In this document: positions 8,564-17,298 of the stretch, in pieces
Layout: each line of letters starts with the position of its first letter
Position numbering within the stretch: position 1 is the first letter of the stretch
Origin: GCA-016699445 sp964555055
Lineage (GTDB): Bacteria > UBA10199 > JACPAL01 > GCA-016699445
Assembly (NCBI GenBank): GCA_964555055.1
Contig: CAZKQW010000013.1
Coordinates: 1 to 64,000 of the forward strand
Direction of reading: 5' to 3'
DNA: 64,000 bases
Translations under genes and position numbers: made by a program
The notes under the pieces: generated by a model
What the model was told of the DNA's origin: nothing
The model's input: only the letters and a program-made list of their open reading frames with translations
Database searches by the model: none

Positions 8564-11074
8564 TCAAAACAACCCGAACTGGCCTTCGTTCTTTTTCCGT
8601 TTCTTGGAGATCGTCGGTGATCCGGAAGGCTCGAATTCGCCTTGCTCGAGGTTTTTAAGGACTTCCTTCGCACGATCGACGACGGCAGGCGGTAGGCCGG
8701 CTAGGCGGGCGACATGAATGCCATAGCTGTGGCTCATACCACCCGGGACCAAGCGGTAGAGAAAGGTCACTTCCTCCCCCTCTTCTTTTATGAGGACATT
8801 GTAATTCTTGATGCCCGGACAAAGAACGGCAAGGTCGATTAACTCATGATAATGCGTCGCGAACATCGTGCGCGCGCGGATTTTGTCGTGCAGGTGCTCG
8901 GCCACGGCCCAGGCGATCGACACCCCGTCGAACGTCGACGTGCCGCGGCCGATTTCGTCGAGCAACACCAGGCTCTTGTCGGTGGCATGATGCAGGATGT
9001 GAGCCGTCTCACACATCTCCACCATGAACGTGCTTTCACCGCGGGCCAATCGGTCGGCGGCGCCCACGCGCGTGAAGATGCGGTCCACGATGCCGATCGT
9101 CGCCGATGCGGCCGGGACGAAGGCGCCAACTTGCGCCATGAGGGCGATCACGCCGGTCTGGCGGATGATCGTGGACTTGCCCGCCATGTTCGGCCCCGTG
9201 ATCATCATCAAACGCTCCAGCGACGAATCCATGCGAACATCATTAGCAACGAAGCTGCCGGCAGGCAGTCTTTTTTCAACCAAAGGGTGACGCCCAGCCT
9301 TGATTTGGATGACGCCCGACTCTTCGATCACGGGACGGACGCCTTTGCTGTCACGGGCGTAATGCGCGAGACTCAAATACACATCGAGCTCCGCGACGCG
9401 TTCGGCCTGGGCTTGAAGTTCGGGGACGCGCGCCAACGCCTTCTCTCGGAGGCCACAGAAAATCTCATACTCGAGGGCCTTGATGCGGCCGTCGGCGCCC
9501 ATCACCTTATCCTCGAAATCCTTAAGCTCGGGCGTGATGTAGCGTTCGGAATTGGCCAAAGTCTGCTTCCGGATGTAGTCGGAGGGCACTTTCGTCAGGT
9601 GGGACGCGGTCACTTCGATGAAGTAGCCGAAGACGCGGTTGTATTGGACCTTCAGCGTCGCGATCCCGGTGCGCTTCTTCTCCCGCTCCTCGATCGCTGC
9701 GATCGAGGACTTCGCGTCTTGACGCAGGGAGCGCAGCCCGTCGAGCTCGGCGTTCACCCCGTCGCGGATCAAGCCGCCGTCCTTCAGGGCGAACGGAGGC
9801 TCTTCGATCACGTGGGAAGCGATCTCGGCCGAAAGCTCCTCGAAGGAATTCCAATGATCCCGGATCTTCTTAAGGGCGGGAGCGCTCAATTCGGATAAGG
9901 GCGATTCCAATCGTTTCAAGGCGATCAAACTTTCGGAAAGAGCCCGTAGGTCCCGTGCGTTGGCCGAACCCAACGACAACCGGCCATTGATCCGTTCGAG
10001 ATCGTAGACGCGCTCCAAACTCGACTGGAGACCCATCGAAAGGTCTTTTCGCTTTCTCAACTCCTCGACGGCGTCCAACCGCGTTTCGATCTTAGATTTA
10101 TGGATCAAAGGAGATAAAAACCAATCCGCCAGCTTCCTTCGTCCTAGAGACGTCCGTGTCCGATCGACGTGATCGATGAGTTCATTGAGGTTAAGGTTTT
10201 CCCGCGTCTCCTCACCTAAAATCATCGTCTCTTTCCGCTCGAAACGCTTCAAAGACGTCAGATGGTCGAAGCGCGCGACTTTTTGGGTTTGCTTGATGTA
10301 GTAAAGGGTCGCCCCCGCCGCGATCACGGCTTGGGGGATGTCTTCGCATTGGAAGCCGGAGAGCGTCGCCACGCGGAACTGGTCCAACAAGAGTTTGCGC
10401 GCGTAGGCTTCTTCCCATACCCAATCCGGAAGACGGGTCACGCAAATCTCATCGGGAAATTTTTGCTTCTGCGTGAGGATCTCTGGATAGGCTTGATCGG
10501 AAACGAGGATTTCACGGGGCCGCAATCGGGAGATTTCCTCCCTTAAGACTTCCCACTGAGGCGTTATCTCCGTGACGCGGAAATCCCCGGTCGAGACTTC
10601 CATCAGGCTCAAACCCCAACTTTTCGTCCCGAAATGGACGGCCAACAAATAATGCACGCTACGGGGCGACAAATCGCCGCCGGTTTCCAAAAGACCCGCG
10701 ACGCCCGGAGTCAACACGCGCGTCACTTCGCGGCGCACGACGCCTTTCGCCGTCGCGGGATCTTCCACTTGGTCGCAGATCGCGACCTTGTAGCCTTTCG
10801 ATACGAGCTTTTCCAAATAGGGTTGAGCCGAATGGTACGGTACGCCGCAAAGCGGGACGGGATTGGGGTCGTTTTTGTTGCGGGACGTCAGCACGATGTC
10901 CAACACTTTCGCCGCCGTGACGGCATCGTCGTAGAACATCTCGTAGAAATCCCCGATGCGGTAGAAAAGAATGGTGTCCGGATACTGCTCTTTCATCTCG
11001 AGATACTGCTTCATCATAGGTGTGACCGAGGAAGCGTGAGAAGCGGCGGAGAGTTTTTCCGAATCTTGGGACAT
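8564..11074 (-). CDS. mutS: DNA mismatch repair protein MutS
   Basis: 836 residues, close to the usual length. The mismatch-recognition domain starts with the Phe-x-Glu motif inside GDFYEMFYDDA. A connector, lever and clamp follow, then the ABC-type ATPase: GPNMAGKST Walker A near residue 626, LLDEIGRGTSTFDG Walker B/signature, and the ATHYHEL switch. It binds mispaired DNA and recruits MutL. The C-terminal tail is short and basic (KKRKKNEGQFGLF) and may lack the tetramer-forming segment of the E. coli protein. It stands alone; no mutL is nearby. The 130-bp gap to the RCC1 gene holds nothing recognisable. Confidence 0.97.
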   Translation of the reverse strand: MSQDSEKLSAASHASSVTPMMKQYLEMKEQYPDTILFYRIGDFYEMFYDDAVTAAKVLDIVLTSRNKNDPNPVPLCGVPYHSAQPYLEKLVSKGYKVAICDQVEDPATAKGVVRREVTRVLTPGVAGLLETGGDLSPRSVHYLLAVHFGTKSWGLSLMEVSTGDFRVTEITPQWEVLREEISRLRPREILVSDQAYPEILTQKQKFPDEICVTRLPDWVWEEAYARKLLLDQFRVATLSGFQCEDIPQAVIAAGATLYYIKQTQKVARFDHLTSLKRFERKETMILGEETRENLNLNELIDHVDRTRTSLGRRKLADWFLSPLIHKSKIETRLDAVEELRKRKDLSMGLQSSLERVYDLERINGRLSLGSANARDLRALSESLIALKRLESPLSELSAPALKKIRDHWNSFEELSAEIASHVIEEPPFALKDGGLIRDGVNAELDGLRSLRQDAKSSIAAIEEREKKRTGIATLKVQYNRVFGYFIEVTASHLTKVPSDYIRKQTLANSERYITPELKDFEDKVMGADGRIKALEYEIFCGLREKALARVPELQAQAERVAELDVYLSLAHYARDSKGVRPVIEESGVIQIKAGRHPLVEKRLPAGSFVANDVRMDSSLERLMMITGPNMAGKSTIIRQTGVIALMAQVGAFVPAASATIGIVDRIFTRVGAADRLARGESTFMVEMCETAHILHHATDKSLVLLDEIGRGTSTFDGVSIAWAVAEHLHDKIRARTMFATHYHELIDLAVLCPGIKNYNVLIKEEGEEVTFLYRLVPGGMSHSYGIHVARLAGLPPAVVDRAKEVLKNLEQGEFEPSGSPTISKKRKKNEGQFGLF

Positions 11075-11126
11075 GCGCCGGAACTGCCAAAAAGAGCTTA
11101 TTTAAGCAATCGGGAAGTACCTAGAA

Positions 11127-11834
11127 TCAACGGATGAAACGATACAATGCATAGTAATGTATCGTGGATCCGGTCAGGACGAAGAGATGCCAAATCTCGT
11201 GGAAGCCGAAGCGTCCCGGTATGAGGTTAGGTTTTTGAAAGTAGTAAATAACGGCCCCGACGGAATAAATGACTCCAGCGCTCAGGAGTGAAATAAGAAG
11301 ATTTAAGCCCACGTGCTCTGTCGTCGGATAAATAATAAAAGCTCCCATCCATCCCATGAAGAGATACATGGCCATTTCCATTTTTTTCGGATAATTTTTC
11401 CAAAAAGCCTTGAGTAAAATTCCCGTAATAGCCAATGACCACATGACCCCCATCATGAAAGGACCGGACGTCTCCCTTAACACTGTCAGGCAAAACGGCG
11501 TCATCGCCCCTGCAATCATCGCATAAATCGCCATGTAGTCCCATTTGAGCAAAAACTCCTCCACGCGATCGGGACCTTCGATCGCATGGTGCAAAGCGCT
11601 GGAGAGGAAGAGGTTCACGGCGCAAACCCCGTAAACGGTGAAAGCCAGCGTGCTCCAAACTTGATGGTTTTGATAGGATTTATAGATCAGGTACGTGGAC
11701 CCGATGAGGGCCAGGAGAGTGCCTAGGGTCGATATCAACGCGTTATAGATCTCATCGGTCACATGGATACTGCCATCCTTACTGACCTTACGCTCTTTCT
11801 TGGGTCCGGCATGAAAAACCGTCGTGATATCCAT
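11127..11834 (-). CDS. Hemolysin III / PAQR-family membrane protein
   Basis: 235 residues with seven predicted membrane helices. Conserved family residues are visible: SALHH (about 92-96), a Asp in WDYMAIY, TPF, and the C-terminal HEIWHLFVLTGSTIHYYA with the histidines that bind zinc in PAQR relatives. Despite the 'hemolysin III' label, bacterial members are mostly of unknown role and probably act on membrane lipids. It lies just upstream of mutS on the same strand (about 50 bp gap) and may be cotranscribed. The N-terminus carries about 30 charged residues before the first helix. Confidence 0.85.
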   Translation of the reverse strand: MDITTVFHAGPKKERKVSKDGSIHVTDEIYNALISTLGTLLALIGSTYLIYKSYQNHQVWSTLAFTVYGVCAVNLFLSSALHHAIEGPDRVEEFLLKWDYMAIYAMIAGAMTPFCLTVLRETSGPFMMGVMWSLAITGILLKAFWKNYPKKMEMAMYLFMGWMGAFIIYPTTEHVGLNLLISLLSAGVIYSVGAVIYYFQKPNLIPGRFGFHEIWHLFVLTGSTIHYYALYRFIR

Positions 11835-11900
11835 AGCCTCTCCTTCTTATCCTTATTTTCGGGTAGGATCCGGAAAAGTTTCGGGTTTTATTAGATAATT

Positions 11901-12293
11901 TTATGACCAAATAATCCGAACTGGGTATTTTTGAATGAAAATATCGGGAGTCAAAAGGGTCAAACCCTGCACGATCGCTTGGCTAATCAGCAATCGGTCA
12001 AACGGGTCTCGATGAATCGGTTCCAAACGGTAAAGCACCAAGATATCTTCCTGGGTGATAGGTAGGGTCTTGAGGCGGTATTTTTGAATACGATCGGGAA
12101 GGAAGATTTCGGGGGATTCGGGAAGCGTTAATCTTCCCGCTTGGTATTTCAAGGTGATCTCCCACAGCGAAGCCACGCTAAAAAAAATTTCGTTGTTGGG
12201 ATCCGCGAAAAGCCCCTTCACTCGAGGGGTGAGTTTGGGGTCATCGGTTGTGATCCACAAAAAAGTGCAGCTATCGATTAAGTAGCGGGTCAT
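11901..12293 (-). CDS. PIN-domain toxin, VapC-like
   Basis: 130 residues of the PIN fold: first acid in YLIDS (Asp7), Glu in ASLWEITLK, the HRDPFDRLLISQA block, and the last acid in LLTPDIFIQKY. This set of acidic residues chelates metal for RNA cleavage. The form with a WEI-K block and HRDPFDR belongs to the VapC subgroup paired with Phd-type antitoxins. It overlaps its antitoxin gene by 23 bases, so translation is coupled. All expected acids are present, so the toxin looks active. Confidence 0.88.
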   Translation of the reverse strand: MTRYLIDSCTFLWITTDDPKLTPRVKGLFADPNNEIFFSVASLWEITLKYQAGRLTLPESPEIFLPDRIQKYRLKTLPITQEDILVLYRLEPIHRDPFDRLLISQAIVQGLTLLTPDIFIQKYPVRIIWS

Positions 12294-12543
12294 CTGGATC
12301 GGGAGCGTCGCCGTTAAAATATTTCATGATGTCTTCGGGAAGAGGATCGTTAAAATCGTCCGGGACGGTAAAGCGACCTTTATCCAAGCCAATAGGTCGG
12401 GATTTTTTCGATTTTTTAGGCAAAGCCCGAATCTCTGCTACCGGTTCATTGCGTCGACACAAAATAATCGTCTCCCCTGTCTCTTCTATTTCCGCAAGGT
12501 ATTCCGAGAGATGAGTTTTAGCTTCGCAGATATTAAGATTCAT
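12271..12543 (-). CDS. Phd/YefM-type antitoxin
   Basis: 90 residues. The N-terminus (MNLNICEAKTHLSEYL, then the ETIILCRRNEPVAEI block) is the standard Phd/YefM DNA-binding and dimerisation domain. The acidic C-terminal tail (PDPDDPLLNR) would wrap the toxin. It is translated before and overlaps the PIN toxin, the usual order for type II pairs. The start is set by the conserved first residues. The promoter lies so close that the mRNA has almost no leader. Confidence 0.88.
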   Translation of the reverse strand: MNLNICEAKTHLSEYLAEIEETGETIILCRRNEPVAEIRALPKKSKKSRPIGLDKGRFTVPDDFNDPLPEDIMKYFNGDAPDPDDPLLNR

Positions 12544-12554
12544 AATTAAGTCTT

Positions 12555-12583
12555 ATAGTAAACCAAGTAATAAACCAGATCAA
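12555..12583 (-). promoter_or_regulatory. Promoter and probable operator of the Phd/VapC pair
   Basis: Read on the minus strand: TTGATC, a 17-bp spacer, TACTAT. The spacer/-10 region holds a direct repeat, GGTTTATTA then GGTTTACTA, 12 bp apart, a good candidate for antitoxin binding sites. Transcription would start about five bases before the antitoxin ATG. Confidence 0.65.
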
Positions 12584-12605
12584 TTAAATATTTTTCATTT
12601 ATAAT

Positions 12606-12758
12606 TCAATAGGTTAAACAACAACCTAGCACACCTTTTACATTGCGCTCAAGAGTAGTCCCATGCCGACGAGCCCTATACTCCTCCAGCCACGACGTGT
12701 CTGCGTACCCGCCGATACGAATTGCAACGACAGGGCTCTTCTTTTTGCCACCCCGCAC
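12606..12758 (-). other. Possible 50-residue reading frame or gene remnant
   Basis: The 289-bp gap between the antitoxin and pgeF is AT-rich at 12544-12640 and GC-richer after. In the GC-richer part a GTG-initiated minus-strand frame gives a protein-like sequence (VVAIRIGGYADTSWLEEY, then ERNVKGVLGCC). I recognise no family and see no ribosome site, so this may be the C-terminal scrap of a lost gene. Confidence 0.22.
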
Positions 12759-12832
12759 TGGAGACGGGAGTACTTACTGCGTCGTCGCCGTGCGTCCCGG
12801 ATGTGATCTGGCCTCGGGCGTTTCCTTGACGA

Positions 12833-13486
12833 TCACGCGTCCGTAATCCGGATCCAACTCACCATCCGGCCTGATTTTTCGCCGTCGCGGCGGAAGGATT
12901 CGAAGCGGTCCGAATAGCAATGGGTGCACCGTTCCAAGTGTTCTATGTTTTGTGGGGAAATGCCCATCCGCAAGAGCTGTCTCCGGTTCGCCAAAGCCAC
13001 ATCGAGCCGCCATTTCACGTCCGTTTTTTTTTCTAAAATATCGGGCCAGTCGTGAAATTCTTTTTGAAACTGGGCAGCCACGTCCCTTTCCACTTCATAA
13101 CAAGATCTCAACATCGAGGGGCCTAAAGCGACGCATAGGCGTTCGGGCTTAGCACCCAAACTGACCATTCTCCGAATGGCGACTTCCGTCGCGCGCTGCA
13201 GAGTTCCTTTCCATCCAGCATGAATCGCCGCGATGATTTTTGCTTCCGGATCGACCGCCAATAATGATTGGCAATCCGCCGTCTTAATACCGATGGGGAT
13301 ATGCGGTTGCCTTGTAATCACAATATCAAAACCCGCCTCCCCGCTCTCACGTCCCGTCTCCACCATCAAAATATCCGTGCCGTGCGTTTGCCTTAACATC
13401 ACGATGCCGGCGGGAGGAGTGTCTCCGCGCTCGCCAAAACCGTGCCGGATCGTGGGTAGGGACTCGAGAAGTCGCGATGTCATCAT
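12833..13486 (-). CDS. pgeF: Peptidoglycan editing factor / laccase-domain protein (YfiH type)
   Basis: 217 residues of the YfiH/YlmD family. The metal-site motifs are present: QTHGTD, KTADCQ and AAIHAGWKGT supply His-Cys-His, and GPSMLRSCYEV follows. In E. coli the family prevents misincorporation of L-Ser in peptidoglycan precursors, and members also show purine-nucleoside phosphorylase or oxidase activity. It overlaps rluD by four bases (ATGA), a gene pairing common across bacteria, so the two are translationally coupled. Confidence 0.9.
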   Translation of the reverse strand: MMTSRLLESLPTIRHGFGERGDTPPAGIVMLRQTHGTDILMVETGRESGEAGFDIVITRQPHIPIGIKTADCQSLLAVDPEAKIIAAIHAGWKGTLQRATEVAIRRMVSLGAKPERLCVALGPSMLRSCYEVERDVAAQFQKEFHDWPDILEKKTDVKWRLDVALANRRQLLRMGISPQNIEHLERCTHCYSDRFESFRRDGEKSGRMVSWIRITDA

Positions 13487-14457
13487 AGACGCCCCTCCAA
13501 CTCCTGGATGAGATCCGTAAAATCCCCGGGGAGCTTGGTTTCAAAAAGCAACCGACTCTCCGTCTTCGGGTGAGTAAACGCCAGTCTCTTGGCGTGCAGG
13601 AGAGGACGCGTTTCCTCTTCCATTTTTTGATGCAGCGCCTCATCCTTGATCATGGAGAGGAAGCTCTTCGCCCCATAAAGAGTGTCGCCGACGATCGGGT
13701 GGTTCCTCTCCGATAGATGAACGCGTATTTGATGCGTTCGTCCGGTATCGATTTTGATCCGCACGTGAGCAACTCCGTCATATTGCTTTAAAACTTCATA
13801 ATGTGTGACGGCATCTCGTGCCTTGCCCGTCTTGCTCGAAAATTTACGTCGATGTTGGGAATCGCGTCCGATCGCTTGGGAAATAGTCGCCCGTTTCGGA
13901 ACGACTTTTCCGAAGACCAAAGCCTCATACACCTTTTCCACCGTATGATCCTTGAATTGAGTCGCCAATCGGTGATGGATCCAATCGTTTTTCGCGACGA
14001 CCATCACTCCGGACGTACCCTTGTCCAAACGGTGGACGATCCCGGGGCGGAAGGTCGCATCCGTCGCTTCATCTTCTTCCATATCCGGTTCTGTGGAGAC
14101 ATCGCTTTTCTGACCCTCTGTAGGAAAGCCGAAATGATGCAAGAGTGCGTGGACAAGGGTCCCCTGAAAATGTCCTGGAGCCGGATGGACTACCATGCCG
14201 GCGGCTTTGTTGATCACGGCCAAATCGTCGTCTTCGTAGAGGATGTCGAGGGGAATGTCTTCGGGCGTCGCCTTGGGGATTTCCGGGGCACGGCGGAGAA
14301 GTTCGATCTCCTCCCCCCCTTTGAGGATCAGGCTCGGCTTGGTCTTGATCTCGCCGTTGACCCGCACGAAGCCGTCTTCGATGAGCTTCTTCATCTGCGT
14401 ACGGCTATAATACGGGTGCCGTATCACCATCACATGGTCGAGCCGCTTGGGGTCCAT
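13483..14457 (-). CDS. rluD: Ribosomal large-subunit pseudouridine synthase, RluD-like
   Basis: 324 residues: an S4 RNA-binding domain (about 4-60, with SRTQMKKLIEDGFVRVNG) followed by the RluA-type catalytic domain. The active-site Asp is D145 in HRLDKGTSG. The 23S rRNA helix-69 target is inferred from the S4 plus RluA architecture and the link to pgeF. An acidic insertion near 117-137 is unusual but lies before the catalytic motif. It diverges from the dihydroorotate-dehydrogenase-like gene. Confidence 0.9.
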   Translation of the reverse strand: MDPKRLDHVMVIRHPYYSRTQMKKLIEDGFVRVNGEIKTKPSLILKGGEEIELLRRAPEIPKATPEDIPLDILYEDDDLAVINKAAGMVVHPAPGHFQGTLVHALLHHFGFPTEGQKSDVSTEPDMEEDEATDATFRPGIVHRLDKGTSGVMVVAKNDWIHHRLATQFKDHTVEKVYEALVFGKVVPKRATISQAIGRDSQHRRKFSSKTGKARDAVTHYEVLKQYDGVAHVRIKIDTGRTHQIRVHLSERNHPIVGDTLYGAKSFLSMIKDEALHQKMEEETRPLLHAKRLAFTHPKTESRLLFETKLPGDFTDLIQELEGRL

Positions 14458-14514
14458 AGAGTTTCCCTAAAATTAAATTTGCGCCTCGATCAACATCTCT
14501 CTAAATCGCGGGGC

Positions 14515-15384
14515 GTGATCACCCTCTCCAACGGCCATTCCTTCGAATTCATGACGGCTTCCGGCGCCTTGGCTTTCGACGGGGGCGGTTGGCCGTGGGA
14601 ATGGCCTCTGCGGTGGGCGGGATTCATCGATCCCCCGCTCTTTACGAACGTCGCGAAAACGCTCTCCCGCCATCCCCGGAAGGGAAATCTCCGCTGGACG
14701 CACCCCTGGAGCGTGGTCAAAAATCTCCCTGAGGGCGTCGTGAACGCCATCGGACTTACGAACAGCGGCGTCGACTGGTGGATCGAGAAGGTCGCTCCTC
14801 GGCTCGACCCGAAGCGGCCTCTAGTCGTCTCCATCGAGGCGGATATCGAAGACGAAGCCCTCGAGATGATCGAACTCCTGAACCCCTTTGCCGATCGGCT
14901 GAAAGGTCTCGAGCTGAACCTCTCGTGCCCCAACACGCCGACGACGGACCAACGCAGCACCGAGAAGCTTGTCACGGTCTGCCAGGAGGCGTCGAAGACG
15001 TCGCGGCTCCCCTTAATCGCTAAAATCTCCTACACTCACGATTACAAGACGCTGGCCCTGGAATTCGAACGCTCCACGCGCATCGAAGCCCTCGCGATCA
15101 ACAGCGTGCCGTGGAAGCTCGTGCACCCCGATCGCCCCTCGCCCCTCCAAAAATTCGGCGGCGGCGGTGTTTCCGGAAGGCTCATCCAAAAGTTCACTTG
15201 GAAAATGGTCGAAGAACTTTCCCGCGCGACGAAGATACCCGTGATCGGCCCGTCGGTTTGGGAATATGAGGATATCCAAAAGCTCTTTGATTTAGGCGCA
15301 AAGGCCATCAGCTTCGGATCGATTTTCGTCCAGCGGCCCTGGGCGCCGACGCTTTATGTGAGGCGTTATAAAGGCAGGACCTGA
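14515..15384 (+). CDS. Dihydroorotate-dehydrogenase-like FMN flavoprotein
   Basis: About 289 residues of the DHODH TIM barrel. Family marks: VAKTLSRHPRKGN, NAIGLTNSGVD, LNLSCPNTP, a Lys in LIAKIS, AINSV, and GGGGVSG for the FMN phosphate. This set fits class 1-type enzymes. The N-terminal third is Trp-rich (GGWPWEWPLRW), which is atypical. The substrate could be dihydroorotate or a related compound; no other pyrimidine gene is near. The frame runs open far upstream opposite rluD, so the start is uncertain. GTG at 14515 fits the family's first strand, and TTG at 14479 is an alternative. Its 3' end overlaps rimO by 19 bases, tail to tail. Confidence 0.75.
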   Translation: MITLSNGHSFEFMTASGALAFDGGGWPWEWPLRWAGFIDPPLFTNVAKTLSRHPRKGNLRWTHPWSVVKNLPEGVVNAIGLTNSGVDWWIEKVAPRLDPKRPLVVSIEADIEDEALEMIELLNPFADRLKGLELNLSCPNTPTTDQRSTEKLVTVCQEASKTSRLPLIAKISYTHDYKTLALEFERSTRIEALAINSVPWKLVHPDRPSPLQKFGGGGVSGRLIQKFTWKMVEELSRATKIPVIGPSVWEYEDIQKLFDLGAKAISFGSIFVQRPWAPTLYVRRYKGRT

Positions 15385-16823
15385 GCGAAGAGGTCGTATT
15401 CGGTGCCGCGCAGGATCTTCACCTCCACGAATTCTCCCGCCGTCGGCTTCGCTCCCGAGAGGTAGGTCACGCCGTCGATATCGGGCGATTGGGAATAGAT
15501 TCGGCCTTGGAAAAAGCGGGAACGGTCCTTGGAGGGTCCTTCGCAAATCGCCCGGAAAATCTTGCCTTCCAACGCGCGGTTCTTCGCCAAGGAGATTTCT
15601 TGCTGCAATAGCATCAGGCGGTGGTAACGGTCTTCTTTAACCTCTTCCCTCACCTGATCCTCCAACAGCGCTGCGGACGTGCCGTCCTCAGGCGAATACT
15701 TAAAGACGCCCACGCGGTCGAATTGGTATTCTTGGATGAAGTTGCACAACTCCTGGAATTCCTCCTCCGTCTCGCCGGGATAACCCACGATGAACGTCGT
15801 CCGGATAGCCAGATCGGGCATGGCCGTCTTGAGCTTCGACAACACCTGCCTCACGTAGCGCGAAGGCGACCCCCGCTTCATCGAGCGCAGCACGCGCTCG
15901 CTGATATGCTGGAGCGGCATGTCGACGTATTTGAGGATATGCTCGCTATCCCGCATGACACCAATAAGACGGTCGTTGAATTCGAGCGGATACATATAAT
16001 GAGGACGGATCCAAAAATCGCCCGGGACCTTATTGAGCTTCTGTAGAAGGATGGCGAGGCTGCTGCCGTTCTTGAGGTCGCGTCCGTATTCGTTCAAATC
16101 CTGGGCGATGAGATTGAACTCCTTCACGCCCTGGGCGACATAATGCTCAACCTCCGAAACAATCGATTCCATGGGGCGGCTGATAAGCTTACCGCGGATA
16201 TCCGGGATGATGCAAAAGCTGCACACATGAGAACATCCTTCCGAAACTTTTACGTAAGAATAATGCTTGGGCGTCGCGAGCACTCGCGGCAAGTCCGGAT
16301 CGGGCAGGATCTGATCCCGACTGATCAAGGCTTTTGGAAAGGCGCTCTTCTTCGCTTTTTTCGTTTTTGCGGCCGAGGGCTTGGAGGGAATGTCGAACCG
16401 CTTTTTCAACAAACCGGAAATCTTATCGAACTCTCCTGTCCCAATGAACATATCGACTTCCGGCAATTCGTGGGCGAGTTCTTCACTGTAACGTTGGGGC
16501 AGGCATCCGGACGCCACGAGGACTTGGCAATTCCCCTCTTCCTTGTAACGCGACATCTCGAGGAGGTGTTCGATGGATTCGGTCTTGGAATCTTCGACGA
16601 AACCGCACGTGTTGACGACGATGACGTCGCTCTCTTCGGGCCGCGTCGTGAATTGGAAGCCGTCTTTTTGCAGGAAGCCCAGCATCATCTCGGCATCGAC
16701 GAGATTCTTGGGGCAACCGAGAGAGACGAGGCAGATTTTTTTGGCTTGAGCCGCTTGAGTCGCGAGCTCAAGCGATTCGCCGCTTTCCCAATGCGGATTG
16801 GGAACGGCGGATTCGTTCTTCAT
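15366..16823 (-). CDS. rimO: Ribosomal protein S12 methylthiotransferase RimO
   Basis: 485 residues. The UPF0004 domain carries Cys37 (LGCPKN), Cys73 (NTCGF) and Cys107 (SGCLP) for the auxiliary Fe-S cluster. The radical SAM domain has C197-x3-C201-x2-C204. A TRAM domain ends the protein. The LGCPKN and SEGCSHVCSFC forms separate RimO from MiaB. A Lys/Ala-rich insert (about 147-165) before the radical SAM domain makes it longer than E. coli RimO. It adds a methylthio group to the conserved Asp of S12. The start codon lies inside a hairpin formed with the end of rimI, 11 bases upstream. Confidence 0.95.
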   Translation of the reverse strand: MKNESAVPNPHWESGESLELATQAAQAKKICLVSLGCPKNLVDAEMMLGFLQKDGFQFTTRPEESDVIVVNTCGFVEDSKTESIEHLLEMSRYKEEGNCQVLVASGCLPQRYSEELAHELPEVDMFIGTGEFDKISGLLKKRFDIPSKPSAAKTKKAKKSAFPKALISRDQILPDPDLPRVLATPKHYSYVKVSEGCSHVCSFCIIPDIRGKLISRPMESIVSEVEHYVAQGVKEFNLIAQDLNEYGRDLKNGSSLAILLQKLNKVPGDFWIRPHYMYPLEFNDRLIGVMRDSEHILKYVDMPLQHISERVLRSMKRGSPSRYVRQVLSKLKTAMPDLAIRTTFIVGYPGETEEEFQELCNFIQEYQFDRVGVFKYSPEDGTSAALLEDQVREEVKEDRYHRLMLLQQEISLAKNRALEGKIFRAICEGPSKDRSRFFQGRIYSQSPDIDGVTYLSGAKPTAGEFVEVKILRGTEYDLFAQVLPL

Positions 16824-16854
16824 ACGAAACCTCGTTAACTTTTATTCGTATGAA
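16819..16854 (-). promoter_or_regulatory. Translational-coupling hairpin joining rimI and rimO
   Basis: Perfect 10-bp inverted repeat, TTCATACGAA (16845-16854 on the minus strand) and TTCGTATGAA (16819-16828), with a 16-base loop. The first arm is the last codons of rimI. The second arm contains the rimO ATG, and the loop holds the rimI stop and a CGAGG ribosome site. A ribosome finishing rimI would open the stem and free the rimO start. Confidence 0.65.
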
Positions 16855-17290
16855 GGGTCATGATCAAGGCATCCTCCCGATTGTCTTGATAGTAACCCTT
16901 CCTCACCCCCGTCCGCTGAAAACCATACTTGTTATAAAGATGCAAGGCCGGAGTGTTGGAAACCCTCACATCGAGGGAAATAAACGAAACGCCGCGCTGC
17001 TTCGCGTCATGGATCATATGCTCGATGAGTTTTGAGGCGATGTTTTTCCGCTTACAATCGGCGCGCACGGCGATCGTGATCACATGCATCTCGTCGGCGA
17101 CTTTCCAATAATCCAAGTAACCCGCGACGTGGCCTTCCAGTTTCACCACCCACAGGGAGGCGACGTCCAATAGGAGCTCGGTGCGGAACATATTTTCGGA
17201 AAACGGCATCGGAAACGACGCCTGCTCAATCGCCAACACTTCCGGCAGATCCTTTTCGGTCATCCGAGAGACTCTGAGAGCTTCTTCCAT
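16835..17290 (-). CDS. rimI: Ribosomal-protein alanine N-acetyltransferase RimI
   Basis: 151 residues of the GNAT fold. Motif A reads ITIAVRADCKRKNIASKLIEHM with the acetyl-CoA pyrophosphate loop (K-x-x-I-A-S), followed by ISLDVRVSNTPALHLYNKYGF, the RimI-type motif B. RimI acetylates the N-terminal Ala of S18. It sits directly before rimO, another ribosomal-protein modifier, and 9 bases after ccsA, so the minus-strand genes from resB to rimO probably share transcripts. Confidence 0.85.
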   Translation of the reverse strand: MEEALRVSRMTEKDLPEVLAIEQASFPMPFSENMFRTELLLDVASLWVVKLEGHVAGYLDYWKVADEMHVITIAVRADCKRKNIASKLIEHMIHDAKQRGVSFISLDVRVSNTPALHLYNKYGFQRTGVRKGYYQDNREDALIMTLHTNKS

Positions 17291-17298
17291 CCTGGCGT

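Noticed and set aside
8846..9898. 350-codon frame opposite mutS
   Set aside because: It is antisense to a strongly conserved gene and its His/Arg/Asp-rich composition is that of a reversed GC-rich coding strand.
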